Of a DNA stretch of 13,970 nt, positions 5,890 to 13,970 are shown one piece after another. The notes under the pieces are model-generated. The model made no database searches. It was not told the origin of the DNA and saw nothing but the letters and a program-made list of their open reading frames with translations. Origin of the DNA: Bacteroidales bacterium (GTDB lineage: Bacteria; Bacteroidota; Bacteroidia; Bacteroidales; Muribaculaceae); contig SFER01000040.1 of NCBI GenBank assembly GCA_004557195.1, forward strand, positions 1-13,970. The letters run 5' to 3'. The first letter of the stretch is position 1, and each line of letters starts with the position of its first letter. The position numbers and the translations under genes were made by a program.

Positions 5890-7344
5890 ATGTTCAAGAA
5901 AATTAAATTGGTGATTGCTATGGCAATCATTGCGGGAGAGGCAATAGCCCAGCAACCGGCTATGCCCGCCGACTCCCTGCTCACCCTTTCGCTCGAGGAG
6001 TGCATCACCATCGCGCTCAACGAAAGCCCTACAATCAAGGTTGCCGACATGGAAATTACCCGTGTCGATTATTCAAAAAAAGAAGTCTTAGGACAGTTGT
6101 TCCCGAATATCGCATTTAACGGTACCTATCAGCGCACTCTCGCCAAGCAGGTTACCTATTTCGATATGGATATGAGTAAGTTTGGCGGTGGCGGCAGCAC
6201 CGGCGAAGGCACCGATGAGCAGCCATCGGGTGGCGAAGAGCCCTCTACCGAGGAAACAACCAAGAGCAACGACGGCATGAAAATGGGTCGCGACAACCTC
6301 TACAACCTCGGCTTCTCGGCTTCGATGCCCCTCATCGCTCCGCAGTTGTGGAAAACCATCAAACTCAACGATGCCCAGATATTGCAGAATGTCGAAAAGG
6401 CTCGCGCTTCGCGCATCAACCTTGTAAACCAGGTCGAAAATGCCTATTACACCCTGCTGCTTGCCAAGGATTCACACCGCGTGATTCTCGAAAACTACGA
6501 GCGTGCCAAACTGAACCTCTCTATCTACGAGGGTCGCTTCAAGGTGGGTACGGCATCGGAATATGATGTGCTGCGTGCCAGCGTGCAGGTGAAAAATGTG
6601 GAGCCGGAATTGCTTACGGCTGAAATCTCAATCCGCCAGGCAAAATTGCAACTGCTTGTGCTCATGAATGTGGATGTGAGATGCAACATCGAGCCGACTT
6701 GCGCTCTCGCCGACTACGAGAAAACGATGTATGACCGCACTTTGAGCATCGACCGCAACATCGAAAACAACACCGATTTGCGCTCTCTCGACCTGCAGAC
6801 CGAATATCTGCGCCGCGCACTCGAAGTGCAGCGCATGGCGTGGGTGCCTACACTCTCGCTGTCGGGCAGTTATGCGTGGATGTCGATGTCCAACGGCTCC
6901 CCTTTCAAGAATTTCCGCTGGAATCCCTCTTCTTCGATTGGACTGAGCCTCTCGGTGCCTTTGTTCCAGGGCGGACAGCGCTACAACAAGGTGCGCCAAG
7001 CCGAGGTGTCGGTGGCTGAGATGAACTGGCAGCGCGCCAATCTCGAGCAGTCGATAAGGATGCAAGTAGAAATCCAAATCGACAACATCCAGAAGAATGT
7101 TCGCCAGATTGCCTCGAGTGCCGAAGGTGTTACCGAGGCGCAGAAGGCGTATGACATCATGCACCGCAGTTTCGACATCGGTGCGGCTTCGTTTCTTGAT
7201 GTTCGCGACTCGGAAGTTGCGCTTATGAGCTCAAAACTCACCTACTACCAGTCGATTTACAACTATCTCATCGCCGAATCCAACCTCAAGCTCCTCCTCG
7301 GCAACGAAGACTTGAGCAAATATCCCACAAACGATAACAAATAA
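5890..7344 (+). CDS. TolC-like outer-membrane efflux channel
   Basis: This 484-residue outer-membrane factor forms the exit duct of a tripartite pump. A signal peptide (MFKKIKLVIAMAIIAGEAIA, probable cleavage before QQPAM) is followed by the family opening LTLSLEECITIALNESPTIK. Two internal halves each give a pair of long helices and a beta-hairpin: VENAYYTLLLAKDSHRVI / YEGRFKVGTASEYDVLRA in the first, and VPLFQGGQRYNKVRQAE / DIGAASFLDVRDSEVALMSS in the second. These are standard OEP (TolC) motifs. Residues about 97-130 are an odd glycine- and acid-rich insert at the first beta-hairpin, expected to face the outside. Gaps to its neighbours are 7 and 12 bp, so it is translated from the operon mRNA. 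Confidence 0.95.
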   Translation: MFKKIKLVIAMAIIAGEAIAQQPAMPADSLLTLSLEECITIALNESPTIKVADMEITRVDYSKKEVLGQLFPNIAFNGTYQRTLAKQVTYFDMDMSKFGGGGSTGEGTDEQPSGGEEPSTEETTKSNDGMKMGRDNLYNLGFSASMPLIAPQLWKTIKLNDAQILQNVEKARASRINLVNQVENAYYTLLLAKDSHRVILENYERAKLNLSIYEGRFKVGTASEYDVLRASVQVKNVEPELLTAEISIRQAKLQLLVLMNVDVRCNIEPTCALADYEKTMYDRTLSIDRNIENNTDLRSLDLQTEYLRRALEVQRMAWVPTLSLSGSYAWMSMSNGSPFKNFRWNPSSSIGLSLSVPLFQGGQRYNKVRQAEVSVAEMNWQRANLEQSIRMQVEIQIDNIQKNVRQIASSAEGVTEAQKAYDIMHRSFDIGAASFLDVRDSEVALMSSKLTYYQSIYNYLIAESNLKLLLGNEDLSKYPTNDNK

Positions 7345-7356
7345 ACAAACAGATAT

Positions 7357-8406
7357 ATGAAAATTTTTAGAATGGCGGCTCCAATCGCCGCAATGCTGCT
7401 CGTGGCTTGCTCGGGTGGCGAAACAAAGCAACAAGAAACAGTTGAAGAGAAACCGCGCGTGAAAGTGATGCAGGTGTTCAAGGAAAATGTGCCCCAGATT
7501 GCGACCTACACAGCCACTATCGAGGCAAACAAGACCAACAACATCTCTTCTTCTACCGCCAACCGCATCAAGCAGATTCTCACAGATGTGGGGCGAACAG
7601 TGCGCGCCGGCGAGGTGGTCGTGATTCTCGACGATGTGAATATCGAGCAGCAGCGTCTCCGCCTCGAAAACCAGAAAACCGAACTCAATCGCGCCGAGGA
7701 GCTGTTGCGCATTGGTGGCGGAACACAACAGGCTGTTGACCAGCTCCGCACCGAATACAACGCCGCCCTCCGCGCCTATAACAACGCTCTCGAGAACACT
7801 CGCCTTGTGAGTCCCATCAATGGCGTGGTGTCGGCTCGCAACTACGATGCCGGCGACTACACCGGGCAGAACCCCATCCTCACTATCGAGCAAATCAACC
7901 CTGTGAAGGTGATTGTGAGTGTAGCCGAAAAGGAATTTGTGAATATCCACATGGGTATGGATGCCAAGGTTACTCTCGATGTGTATGGCGATGAGGTGTT
8001 TAACGGAAAGGTATCGCTTATCCATCCCACTATCGATTCTGCCACTCGCACATTCCAGGTGGAAATCAGCATTGCCAACGCCAACAGCCGCATTCGCCCC
8101 GGAATGTTTGCCCGTGTGGAGATGAACTATGGCTCAGCCAACCACGTCGTTGTCCCCGACCGCGCTATTGTGAAACAGACCGGCTCCGGCGACAAATATG
8201 TCTATCTCTATAAAGATGGTAAAGTGGAATTTGTGAAAGTGCAACTCGGTCAGCGTTTCGGCACTCGTTACGAACTCATTGATGGGCTCACCGACGATGC
8301 CACAGTGATAGTGAGCGGTCAGACTCGCCTCGCAAACGGTATTGAGGTGGATGTTATCGATGAAAATGCCGACGCTGCTCCTGCCGACACCACTGCCACA
8401 AAATAA
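7357..8406 (+). CDS. RND efflux periplasmic adaptor (AcrA/HlyD family), lipoprotein
   Basis: This 349-residue membrane-fusion protein links the inner-membrane pump to the outer-membrane channel. The signal peptide ends in LLVA before the lipidated C18. The order is typical. A first half-lipoyl segment (ANRIKQILTDVGRTVRAGEVV) is followed by a helical hairpin of about residues 90-148 (LRLENQKTELNRAEELL and RTEYNAALRAYNNALENT). The second half-lipoyl segment begins LVSPINGVVS (150-159), then comes the beta-barrel (VKVIVSVAEKEFVNIHMGM to DSATRTFQVEI...RPGMFARVEM), then a membrane-proximal domain starting VVVPDRAIV. The C-terminal tail is a short Ala/Asp/Thr-rich stretch. Twelve bp separate it from the channel gene and 36 bp from the pump gene. 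Confidence 0.95.
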   Translation: MKIFRMAAPIAAMLLVACSGGETKQQETVEEKPRVKVMQVFKENVPQIATYTATIEANKTNNISSSTANRIKQILTDVGRTVRAGEVVVILDDVNIEQQRLRLENQKTELNRAEELLRIGGGTQQAVDQLRTEYNAALRAYNNALENTRLVSPINGVVSARNYDAGDYTGQNPILTIEQINPVKVIVSVAEKEFVNIHMGMDAKVTLDVYGDEVFNGKVSLIHPTIDSATRTFQVEISIANANSRIRPGMFARVEMNYGSANHVVVPDRAIVKQTGSGDKYVYLYKDGKVEFVKVQLGQRFGTRYELIDGLTDDATVIVSGQTRLANGIEVDVIDENADAAPADTTATK

Positions 8407-8442
8407 TTGCATTACTAACGCTATAACACAAAGAAACAAGAT

Positions 8443-11400
8443 ATGAGTCTTTATGCAAGTTCGGTGAAACGACCGGTTATGACCACCCTCTGTTTTGTGG
8501 CGGTTACTATCCTCGGCCTGTTTTCCCTGAAGAAACTCCCAATCGACCTCTATCCGGACATCGACACCAACACCATCATGGTGATGACCTCCTATGCCGG
8601 AGCGAGTGCCGCCGATATTGAGCAGAATGTAACCCGTCCTCTTGAGAATACCCTCAATGCGGTGAGCAACCTCAAGCACATCACCTCGAAATCGAAGGAA
8701 AATATCTCTATCATCACCCTCGAATTTGAATATGGCAACGATATCGACGTGCTCACCAACGATGTGCGCGACAAACTCGACATGGTGAGCAGCCGTCTCC
8801 CCGACGACTGCGAGACACCTATCATTTTCAAGTTCAGCAGCGACATGATTCCTATCGTGCTCCTTTCGGTGCAAGCCACCGAGAGTATGCCGGGTCTCTA
8901 TAAGATTCTCGACGATGTGGTAGCCAACCCGTTGGCGCGTGTCGATGGCGTGGGTTCGGTGTCGATTTCGGGTGCCCCCGAACGCGAGGTGCACATATAT
9001 GTTGACCCAATCCGTCTCGAAGCCTATAACCTCTCGGTTGAGACTATCTCCTCGATAATCGCGGCAGAAAACCGCAACATCCCGAGTGGCTCGTTCGACA
9101 TAGGTAGCGAAACCTACTCGATGCGCGTGCAGGGCGAGTTTAGCGACTCTCGCCAGATGGAAAACATCGTTGTGGGCAGCTACAATGGCAAGAATGTGTA
9201 TCTGCGCGATGTGGCTCGTGTCGATGATTCGCTCGAAGAACGCGCACAACAGGCGTATAACAATGGTAAAGCCGGTGCGATGGTTATCGTGCAGAAGCAG
9301 AATGGCGCCAATTCGGTGGAAATCTCCAACCAAATCGACAAGATTCTCCCTTCGTTGCAGAAAAACCTCCCCTCGGATGTTAAACTCGGCAAGATTGTGG
9401 ATACCAGCGACAACATCCGCAACACTATCGACTCCCTCACCGAGACAGTGCTCTATGCGCTCCTTTTTGTGGTAATCGTGGTGTTTGCGTTCCTCGGACG
9501 CTGGCGCGCTACAATGATTATCGGAATCACAATCCCGATTTCGCTTATCGCTTCATTCATCTACCTGTTTGCCACAGGCAACTCGCTCAACATCGTGTCT
9601 CTCTCGGCGCTCTCCATCTCTATCGGTATGGTGGTTGACGATGCCATTGTGGTTCTCGAGAACGTAACCACTCACATCGAGCGCGGTAGCGACCCGAAGC
9701 AGGCTGCCGTCCACGGCACCAACGAGGTGGCAATCTCGGTTGTGGCATCTACGCTCACACTTTTGGCGGTGTTCTTCCCGCTCACTATGGTTCCCGGCAT
9801 GATGGGTGTGCTCTTTAAGCAACTCGGTTGGATGGTTTGTATCATGATGATTATCTCCACCACTTGCGCCCTCTCGCTCACTCCGATGCTTTGCAGCCAG
9901 ATGCTACGCCTCAACCCCAAGAAAGGAAAACTCTTCACCATATTCTTCACACCTATCGAGAAAGCGCTCGATGCTCTCGACAACGGCTATGCGCGCCTGC
10001 TCAACTTCGTTGTGAGCCACAAGCGCAGCACCATCGCCGCTTGTATTGCGCTCTTCATCGCTTCGCTCGGGCTCATGAAGTTTATCGGCTCCGAATTTAT
10101 CCCCACAAGCGACAACTCGCGCCTCGGTGTGTCGCTCGAACTTCCTATCGGCACTCGAGTGGAGATTGCCGAGGAGGTTACTCACCGCCTCTACGAGGAA
10201 TGGCACGCCAAATATCCCGAAATCCAGGTGCTCAACTACACCGTGGGACAAGCCAGCAGCGACAACACTTTTGCCTCGATGCAGAGCAACGGCACACATA
10301 TCGTGTCGATGAATATTCGCCTTGTCGATCCCGCCAAGCGCGACCGTAGCCTTGTGGAAATTGCGGCTCTCATGCGCGAGGACCTCAAGAAATATCCCGA
10401 ATTTGTCAAGTCGCAGGTGAATGTGGGCGGACAACGCGGCGGCAGCATGAGCGGTCAGAGCACAATCGACTATGAAATCTACGGCTACGACTTCACCGAG
10501 ACCGACTCGGTGGCTCAGCGACTCAAGCGAGTGCTCGAAGGCATCAAGGGTACTGCCGACGTGAAAATCTCGCGTGACGAGTATCAACCCGAGTATCAGG
10601 TGGATTTCGACCGCGAGAAACTCGCAATCTATGGACTTAACCTTGCCACAGCCGCTACCTATCTGCGCAACCGCATCAACGGCTCCACCGCATCCAAGTT
10701 CCGCGAGGATGGTGAGGAATATGACATCAAGGTGATGTATGCTCCCGAGTACCGCACCTCTATCGCCGACATCGAGAATATTCTCATCTACAACTCTCGC
10801 GGCGAAGGTGTGCGCATCAAGGATGTGAGCACCGTTGTAGAGCGTTTCACTCCCCCTACAATCGAGCGTAAAGACCGCGAGCGCATCATCACCGTATCTA
10901 CAGTTGTCGATGGCGTGCCGATGAGCGACGTTGTCGCAGCCTCGCAGGTCGAAATCGACAAGATGGACCTCCCGGTTGGCATCACAATCCAACTTGCCGG
11001 CTCATATGAAGACCAACAGGAGTCTTTCGGCGACCTCGGCATGCTCGCATTGCTCATCATCATCCTTGTGTATATAGTGATGGCGGCACAGTTTGAGAGT
11101 TACACCTATCCCGCCATCATCATGACATCGCTCCTTTTCGCCCTCACCGGTATTATCCTCATCTTGTGGATAACAGGCACTACCCTCAACGTAATGTCGA
11201 TGATTGGAGCCATCATGCTCATCGGTATTGTGGTTAAAAACGGTATCGTGCTCATCGACTACATCACGCTCAACCGCGAGCGCGGCATGGGTATCCGCTC
11301 GGCGGTGGTGCTCGGTGGCAAGTCGCGTCTCCGTCCTATCGTTATGACCGCGCTCACCACAATCCTCGGTATGGTGCCGATGGCAGTGGGGCAAGGCGAG

Positions 11401-11550
11401 GGTGCCGAAATCTGGCGTCCTATGGGTATCGCAGTGATTGGTGGTCTCACATTCTCCACACTCCTCACTCTGCTCTTTGTCCCTGTGATGTATTGCATAT
11501 TTGCATTCAACGGTGTGAAACGTCAGCGTCGCAAGATGCGCAAAAATTAA
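8443..11550 (+). CDS. RND multidrug efflux pump, AcrB/HAE1 family inner-membrane permease
   Basis: This 1035-residue protein has the full RND length: 12 membrane segments and two large periplasmic loops. TM1 is VMTTLCFVAVTILGLFSLKK, followed by LPIDLYPDID, which opens the porter domain. The proton relay is intact: D399 and D400 in GMVVDDAIVVLENV (TM4), and K932 in IGIVVKNGIVLIDY (TM10). The family signatures RPLENTLNAV, AAQFESYTYPAIIM and RLRPIVMTALTTILGM are present. Use of proton force to expel hydrophobic or amphipathic compounds is known for the family; the actual substrates here are unknown. The TM4 motif resembles HAE1 drug pumps more than CzcA-type metal pumps. No truncation or frameshift is seen. 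It forms the core of the operon. Confidence 0.97.
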   Translation: MSLYASSVKRPVMTTLCFVAVTILGLFSLKKLPIDLYPDIDTNTIMVMTSYAGASAADIEQNVTRPLENTLNAVSNLKHITSKSKENISIITLEFEYGNDIDVLTNDVRDKLDMVSSRLPDDCETPIIFKFSSDMIPIVLLSVQATESMPGLYKILDDVVANPLARVDGVGSVSISGAPEREVHIYVDPIRLEAYNLSVETISSIIAAENRNIPSGSFDIGSETYSMRVQGEFSDSRQMENIVVGSYNGKNVYLRDVARVDDSLEERAQQAYNNGKAGAMVIVQKQNGANSVEISNQIDKILPSLQKNLPSDVKLGKIVDTSDNIRNTIDSLTETVLYALLFVVIVVFAFLGRWRATMIIGITIPISLIASFIYLFATGNSLNIVSLSALSISIGMVVDDAIVVLENVTTHIERGSDPKQAAVHGTNEVAISVVASTLTLLAVFFPLTMVPGMMGVLFKQLGWMVCIMMIISTTCALSLTPMLCSQMLRLNPKKGKLFTIFFTPIEKALDALDNGYARLLNFVVSHKRSTIAACIALFIASLGLMKFIGSEFIPTSDNSRLGVSLELPIGTRVEIAEEVTHRLYEEWHAKYPEIQVLNYTVGQASSDNTFASMQSNGTHIVSMNIRLVDPAKRDRSLVEIAALMREDLKKYPEFVKSQVNVGGQRGGSMSGQSTIDYEIYGYDFTETDSVAQRLKRVLEGIKGTADVKISRDEYQPEYQVDFDREKLAIYGLNLATAATYLRNRINGSTASKFREDGEEYDIKVMYAPEYRTSIADIENILIYNSRGEGVRIKDVSTVVERFTPPTIERKDRERIITVSTVVDGVPMSDVVAASQVEIDKMDLPVGITIQLAGSYEDQQESFGDLGMLALLIIILVYIVMAAQFESYTYPAIIMTSLLFALTGIILILWITGTTLNVMSMIGAIMLIGIVVKNGIVLIDYITLNRERGMGIRSAVVLGGKSRLRPIVMTALTTILGMVPMAVGQGEGAEIWRPMGIAVIGGLTFSTLLTLLFVPVMYCIFAFNGVKRQRRKMRKN

Positions 11551-11574
11551 TCAATTATCAATATCAAGACTATT

Positions 11575-11868
11575 ATGAAAGCAGTATTTATAGCATTCGA
11601 CCAGGCACACTATGAGAAAATCCTCGACATCCTCGAGAAAAGGAATTGCCGCGGATTTACATCCTGGGAAACAGTGCAAGGACGCGGAACATCCACCGGA
11701 GAGCCACACTTCGGCTCTCACGCATGGCCCTCGATGGCGTCTGCCATCATCACGATGGTGGAAGACGACCGCGTGGCGCCTCTCCTCGACTCGCTTCGCT
11801 CGCTCGATGAGGCAAAACCGATGCTCGGACTTCGAGCCTGGGTGCTCCCGGTGGAACAAAGCATATAA
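11575..11868 (+). CDS. Small PII-like protein at the end of the efflux operon
   Basis: This 97-residue protein fits the ferredoxin-like fold of the PII (GlnB) superfamily: MKAVFIAFDQAHYEKILDIL (strand-helix), GFTSWETVQGRG (strand leading into a T-loop with the GRG motif), ASAIITMVEDDRVAPLLDSL (strand-helix with the DD-V spacing of PII) and LRAWVLPVEQ (last strand, like the PII ending -IFVLPVE). The uridylylated tyrosine of GlnB and the nucleotide-binding B-loop (TG-x-x-GDGK) are absent, so it is a divergent member that probably binds another ligand. It starts 24 bp after the pump gene and is followed by the operon terminator, so it is co-transcribed. Trimer formation and a role in sensing or modulating the pump are inference from family and context. 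Confidence 0.8.
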   Translation: MKAVFIAFDQAHYEKILDILEKRNCRGFTSWETVQGRGTSTGEPHFGSHAWPSMASAIITMVEDDRVAPLLDSLRSLDEAKPMLGLRAWVLPVEQSI

Positions 11869-11895
11869 CAAATCGCTCCGGCGACATAAATATCG

Positions 11896-11934
11896 AAAAA
11901 GGTTGCCCGACATCCCGTCGAGCAACCTTTTTTT
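11896..11934 (+). terminator. Intrinsic terminator of the efflux operon
   Basis: GGTTGC (11901-11906) pairs with GCAACC (11922-11927). After one mismatch, CGAC pairs with GTCG around the loop ATCCC. Seven T residues follow (11928-11934), and an A-run precedes the stem at 11896-11900. It is a textbook rho-independent terminator, 28 bp after the PII-like gene. Confidence 0.92.
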
Positions 11935-11982
11935 AAGAATATTCAAAAAAGTTTAATTTTTACTCAAAAACTGACAATTATT

Positions 11983-12013
11983 TTTGTCAAAGATTTATAA
12001 AAGTGTAAATTTG
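11983..12013 (+). promoter_or_regulatory. Strong Bacteroidetes promoter of the BspA-like gene
   Basis: TTTG at 11983-11986 and TAAATTTG at 12006-12013 match both consensus elements with 19 bases between, the same spacing as in the synthetase promoter. The distance to the ATG (12114) is 100 bp, far longer than for the other genes here, so there is a substantial leader. Confidence 0.8.
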
Positions 12014-12019
12014 TAGCCG

Positions 12020-12113
12020 TTTTTTGAAAATTAATTGTAATCTACAGTCCGGCAGGAGTATGGTCCGCCCTTGTTGAACCTCGATTTAAAGGACTATATA
12101 ACCAAATTTAAAA
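12020..12113 (+). other. Long 5' leader with possible fold upstream of the BspA-like gene
   Basis: If transcription starts about 7 nt after the -7 element, the leader is about 94 nt. AGTCC (12046-12050) can pair with GGACT (12091-12095), enclosing a GGC/GCC pair (12051-12053 with 12067-12069). The middle is GC-rich, while the last 15 nt before the ATG are almost only A and T, the usual Bacteroidetes unstructured ribosome-landing zone. A regulatory function is only a guess. Confidence 0.35.
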
Positions 12114-13970
12114 ATGAAAAAATTATTTACTATTTTTTCTGCATTGGCTTTGTTTGCAAGTGCCAATGCTGCCGTGGGCGACGAGTTTAAGATTGATGGT
12201 GTCACTTACTCGGTAACAAGCGACAATGAGGTGGAAATCAAGAAAGTGGATAGCAGCCTCACATCTGTTTCTCTTAGTAGTGTCGTTGAAAACGACGGCT
12301 CACAATTCAAAGTTGTAGGCGTTGGTGAAAGAGCGTTTTACTGGGGCAGTGTTACATCTGTTACCCTTCCTTCCACTGTGAAGTACATCGGTTACTATGC
12401 ATTCGGCAGCAGTTCACTTACCGAAATTAACATGCCGGAAGGTCTCGATTCGATTGCCGACTATGCTTTCTATGGCTGCAAGAGTCTTGCAAAAGTTGTT
12501 CTTCCTGAGGGCCTTAAAGAGATGGGTCCGAAAAATGGTAGTGTATTCGGAACATGCTATAAACTCAGTGAAATCACCTTCCCGAGCACACTCAACTACA
12601 TCTGTAAATCGGCATTCTACAACTGCAAGGCACTCAAGTCGGTAGTTATTCCCGAAGGTGTTAAGGAGATTCGCCGCGTGGCATTCAACACTTGTGGCGC
12701 GTTGGAGTCGGTAACTCTCCCCGAGAGCCTTGAAGAACTCGGCGATGGCGCTTTTGGCGATTGCAAGGTGCTTAAAGAAATCAATGGTAGTCTCAAAAAT
12801 GTGAAGTCGATCGGTGAAGAGTGTTTCTTCAACTGCCCGATTACAACATTTGCTATTCCCGATGCGCTTGAAACCATTGGTGCTCGCGCTTTCTCGGGCA
12901 GCAGCATCGCCAACTTCACTATCGGTGCCAACCAAAACTTCACCATCGATAGCGATGCCCTTTACACTGCCGACAAGAGCCTCCTCGTTGCATTCCCTCC
13001 CAAGAGCGAGAGGACCGAAATCGTAGTAGCAGATGGTTGCAGGGGTATTAATGGTGGTGCATTCCAGCTCTCAGGCATTAAGAATGTTACTCTCCCGGCT
13101 TCTGTAATTGCTCTCGATGATTTCGCATTCTGCCAGTCGGCTTTGGAATCAATAAGTTTCACCGACAACTTGGTTTATATCGGTCAACAAGCATTTGCTG
13201 CCACCAACATCACATCGATGGAATTGCCTCAAGGTTTGCGCATCCTTCAAGATGCAGTGTTTGCCGGCTGTGGCAAATTGACAAGCGTAACCGTTAAGTC
13301 TAATGTTACCGACTTCGGTATCCGTCAGTTCTATAAGTGTACAGCACTCAAAGAAGTGCATTTCAAGGGCGCAAACGTGCCGGTTGTGGGCTATTGGGAA
13401 TACTCTTCCGAATCGCCATTCTACGGCATTGCAAACAAGCAGGTTACACTCTATTGTCCTAAAGGCCTCGCCGACGCCTACAAGAGCGAATATTCATTCG
13501 ACGCTATCGGCGCATACGTAGATTCAGAACCTGCAATATTTGTCCCCACAAGCATCACTCCTGCAAATAATAGTGAAGTTCAAACCTTGGATAGACTCAC
13601 ATTCAACTTTGCAACCGATGCCACAGTCGTGGTTAGCAATCCTGCCATCAAAGTTATCTGCGGTAAAACGGTAGCCGGTGTTCCTATGGGCGATGAAATC
13701 TCTGTGGGAATGTGGAGCGTACTCACAAGTAGCGATAAGAAGGCTCCTTATATCGTGCCTCTCGACGAATATGGCGAAGGTGGCGAGCCTATCAATATGG
13801 AAGTGGGCAAAGAATACTATGTTACAATCCCTGCGGGTGTTTTCAAAGACGCCGAAGGTGCACTCAATGAGGAGATTACTCTTCACTACATCGGCACATG
13901 GGTAGAACCTGTGTTTATGCCTGTATCTATCACTCCTGCCGACGGTTCTGAAATCGACGAAATCGGCAAC
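12114..13970 (+). CDS. BspA-like leucine-rich-repeat secreted protein (3' end outside window)
   Basis: The reading frame is open from the ATG at 12114 to the window end, 619 codons without a stop, so the C-terminus is missing. Residues 1-19 are a Sec signal peptide (MKKLFTIFSALALFASANA). After a short N-terminal part (VGDEFKIDGVTYSVTSD, typical of these proteins), residues ~55-455 are a run of ~23-residue LRR_5 repeats, for example YYAFGSSSLTEINMPEGL, YAFYGCKSLAKVVLPEGL and SAFYNCKALKSVVIPEGV. They close with YCPKGLADAYKSEYSF. From S480 an Ig-like or adhesin-type module begins (SITPANNSEV), and a second copy starts at S605 (SITPADGSEI). BspA-like proteins of Bacteroidales are surface or secreted proteins linked to adhesion and host contact; the target of this one is unknown. 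A sorting domain may lie beyond the window. Confidence 0.92.
   Translation, partial: MKKLFTIFSALALFASANAAVGDEFKIDGVTYSVTSDNEVEIKKVDSSLTSVSLSSVVENDGSQFKVVGVGERAFYWGSVTSVTLPSTVKYIGYYAFGSSSLTEINMPEGLDSIADYAFYGCKSLAKVVLPEGLKEMGPKNGSVFGTCYKLSEITFPSTLNYICKSAFYNCKALKSVVIPEGVKEIRRVAFNTCGALESVTLPESLEELGDGAFGDCKVLKEINGSLKNVKSIGEECFFNCPITTFAIPDALETIGARAFSGSSIANFTIGANQNFTIDSDALYTADKSLLVAFPPKSERTEIVVADGCRGINGGAFQLSGIKNVTLPASVIALDDFAFCQSALESISFTDNLVYIGQQAFAATNITSMELPQGLRILQDAVFAGCGKLTSVTVKSNVTDFGIRQFYKCTALKEVHFKGANVPVVGYWEYSSESPFYGIANKQVTLYCPKGLADAYKSEYSFDAIGAYVDSEPAIFVPTSITPANNSEVQTLDRLTFNFATDATVVVSNPAIKVICGKTVAGVPMGDEISVGMWSVLTSSDKKAPYIVPLDEYGEGGEPINMEVGKEYYVTIPAGVFKDAEGALNEEITLHYIGTWVEPVFMPVSITPADGSEIDEIGN

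Noticed and set aside
8134..9333. 399-codon open frame on the minus strand
   Set aside because: Overlaps the adaptor and pump genes; His/Val/Asp-rich text typical of antisense to NNC-rich codons, with no family features.
9904..10992. 362-codon open frame on the minus strand
   Set aside because: Antisense shadow of the RND pump gene.

Overview
The window reads as chromosomal DNA of a gut-type member of the Bacteroidales (Bacteroidota). The evidence is four upstream regions with the Bacteroidetes -7 element TAnnTTTG (three with a TTG/TTTG -33 element 19-20 bases upstream), the near absence of Shine-Dalgarno sites, a single-chain dimeric glycyl-tRNA synthetase, a PorT-type outer-membrane barrel, a lipoprotein with an acidic stretch right after its lipidated cysteine, and a BspA-like leucine-rich-repeat protein. 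A Muribaculaceae-like genome is my guess; family level cannot be fixed from the sequence alone. All supported genes lie on the + strand.

Layout. (1) 73-1437 is a single gene with its own promoter. It encodes a cytoplasmic TIR-domain protein with a PEGA-like middle segment, a nine-copy 24-bp repeat coding for a charged helix, and three WG repeats. (2) 1568-2323 encodes a secreted outer-membrane beta-barrel. (3) 2490-4598 is a two-gene operon of glycyl-tRNA synthetase and an FKBP-type peptidyl-prolyl isomerase lipoprotein, with a strong promoter and a strong bidirectional terminator. (4) 4701-5233 has no convincing gene. It is GC-rich and packed with short hairpins and a 9-bp tandem repeat. (5) 5234-11934 is a complete efflux operon: palindromic operator, TetR repressor, TolC-like outer-membrane factor, AcrA/HlyD-like adaptor, AcrB-like RND pump, a small PII-like protein, and an intrinsic terminator. 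(6) 11983-13970 holds a well-formed promoter, a ~95-nt leader that may fold, and the first 619 codons of a secreted BspA-like LRR protein that runs off the end of the window.

How they work together. The TetR protein most likely binds the 26-bp palindrome beside its own promoter and so controls the whole pump operon. The three structural proteins would form an inner membrane-to-outside tripartite efflux pump. The PII-like protein is a plausible regulator or sensor of that pump. The TIR-WG protein is the best candidate for something little described: the TIR domain keeps the residue expected for NAD+ cleavage, while the rest looks like a sensing or scaffold part. No partner gene is visible because the window starts just upstream.
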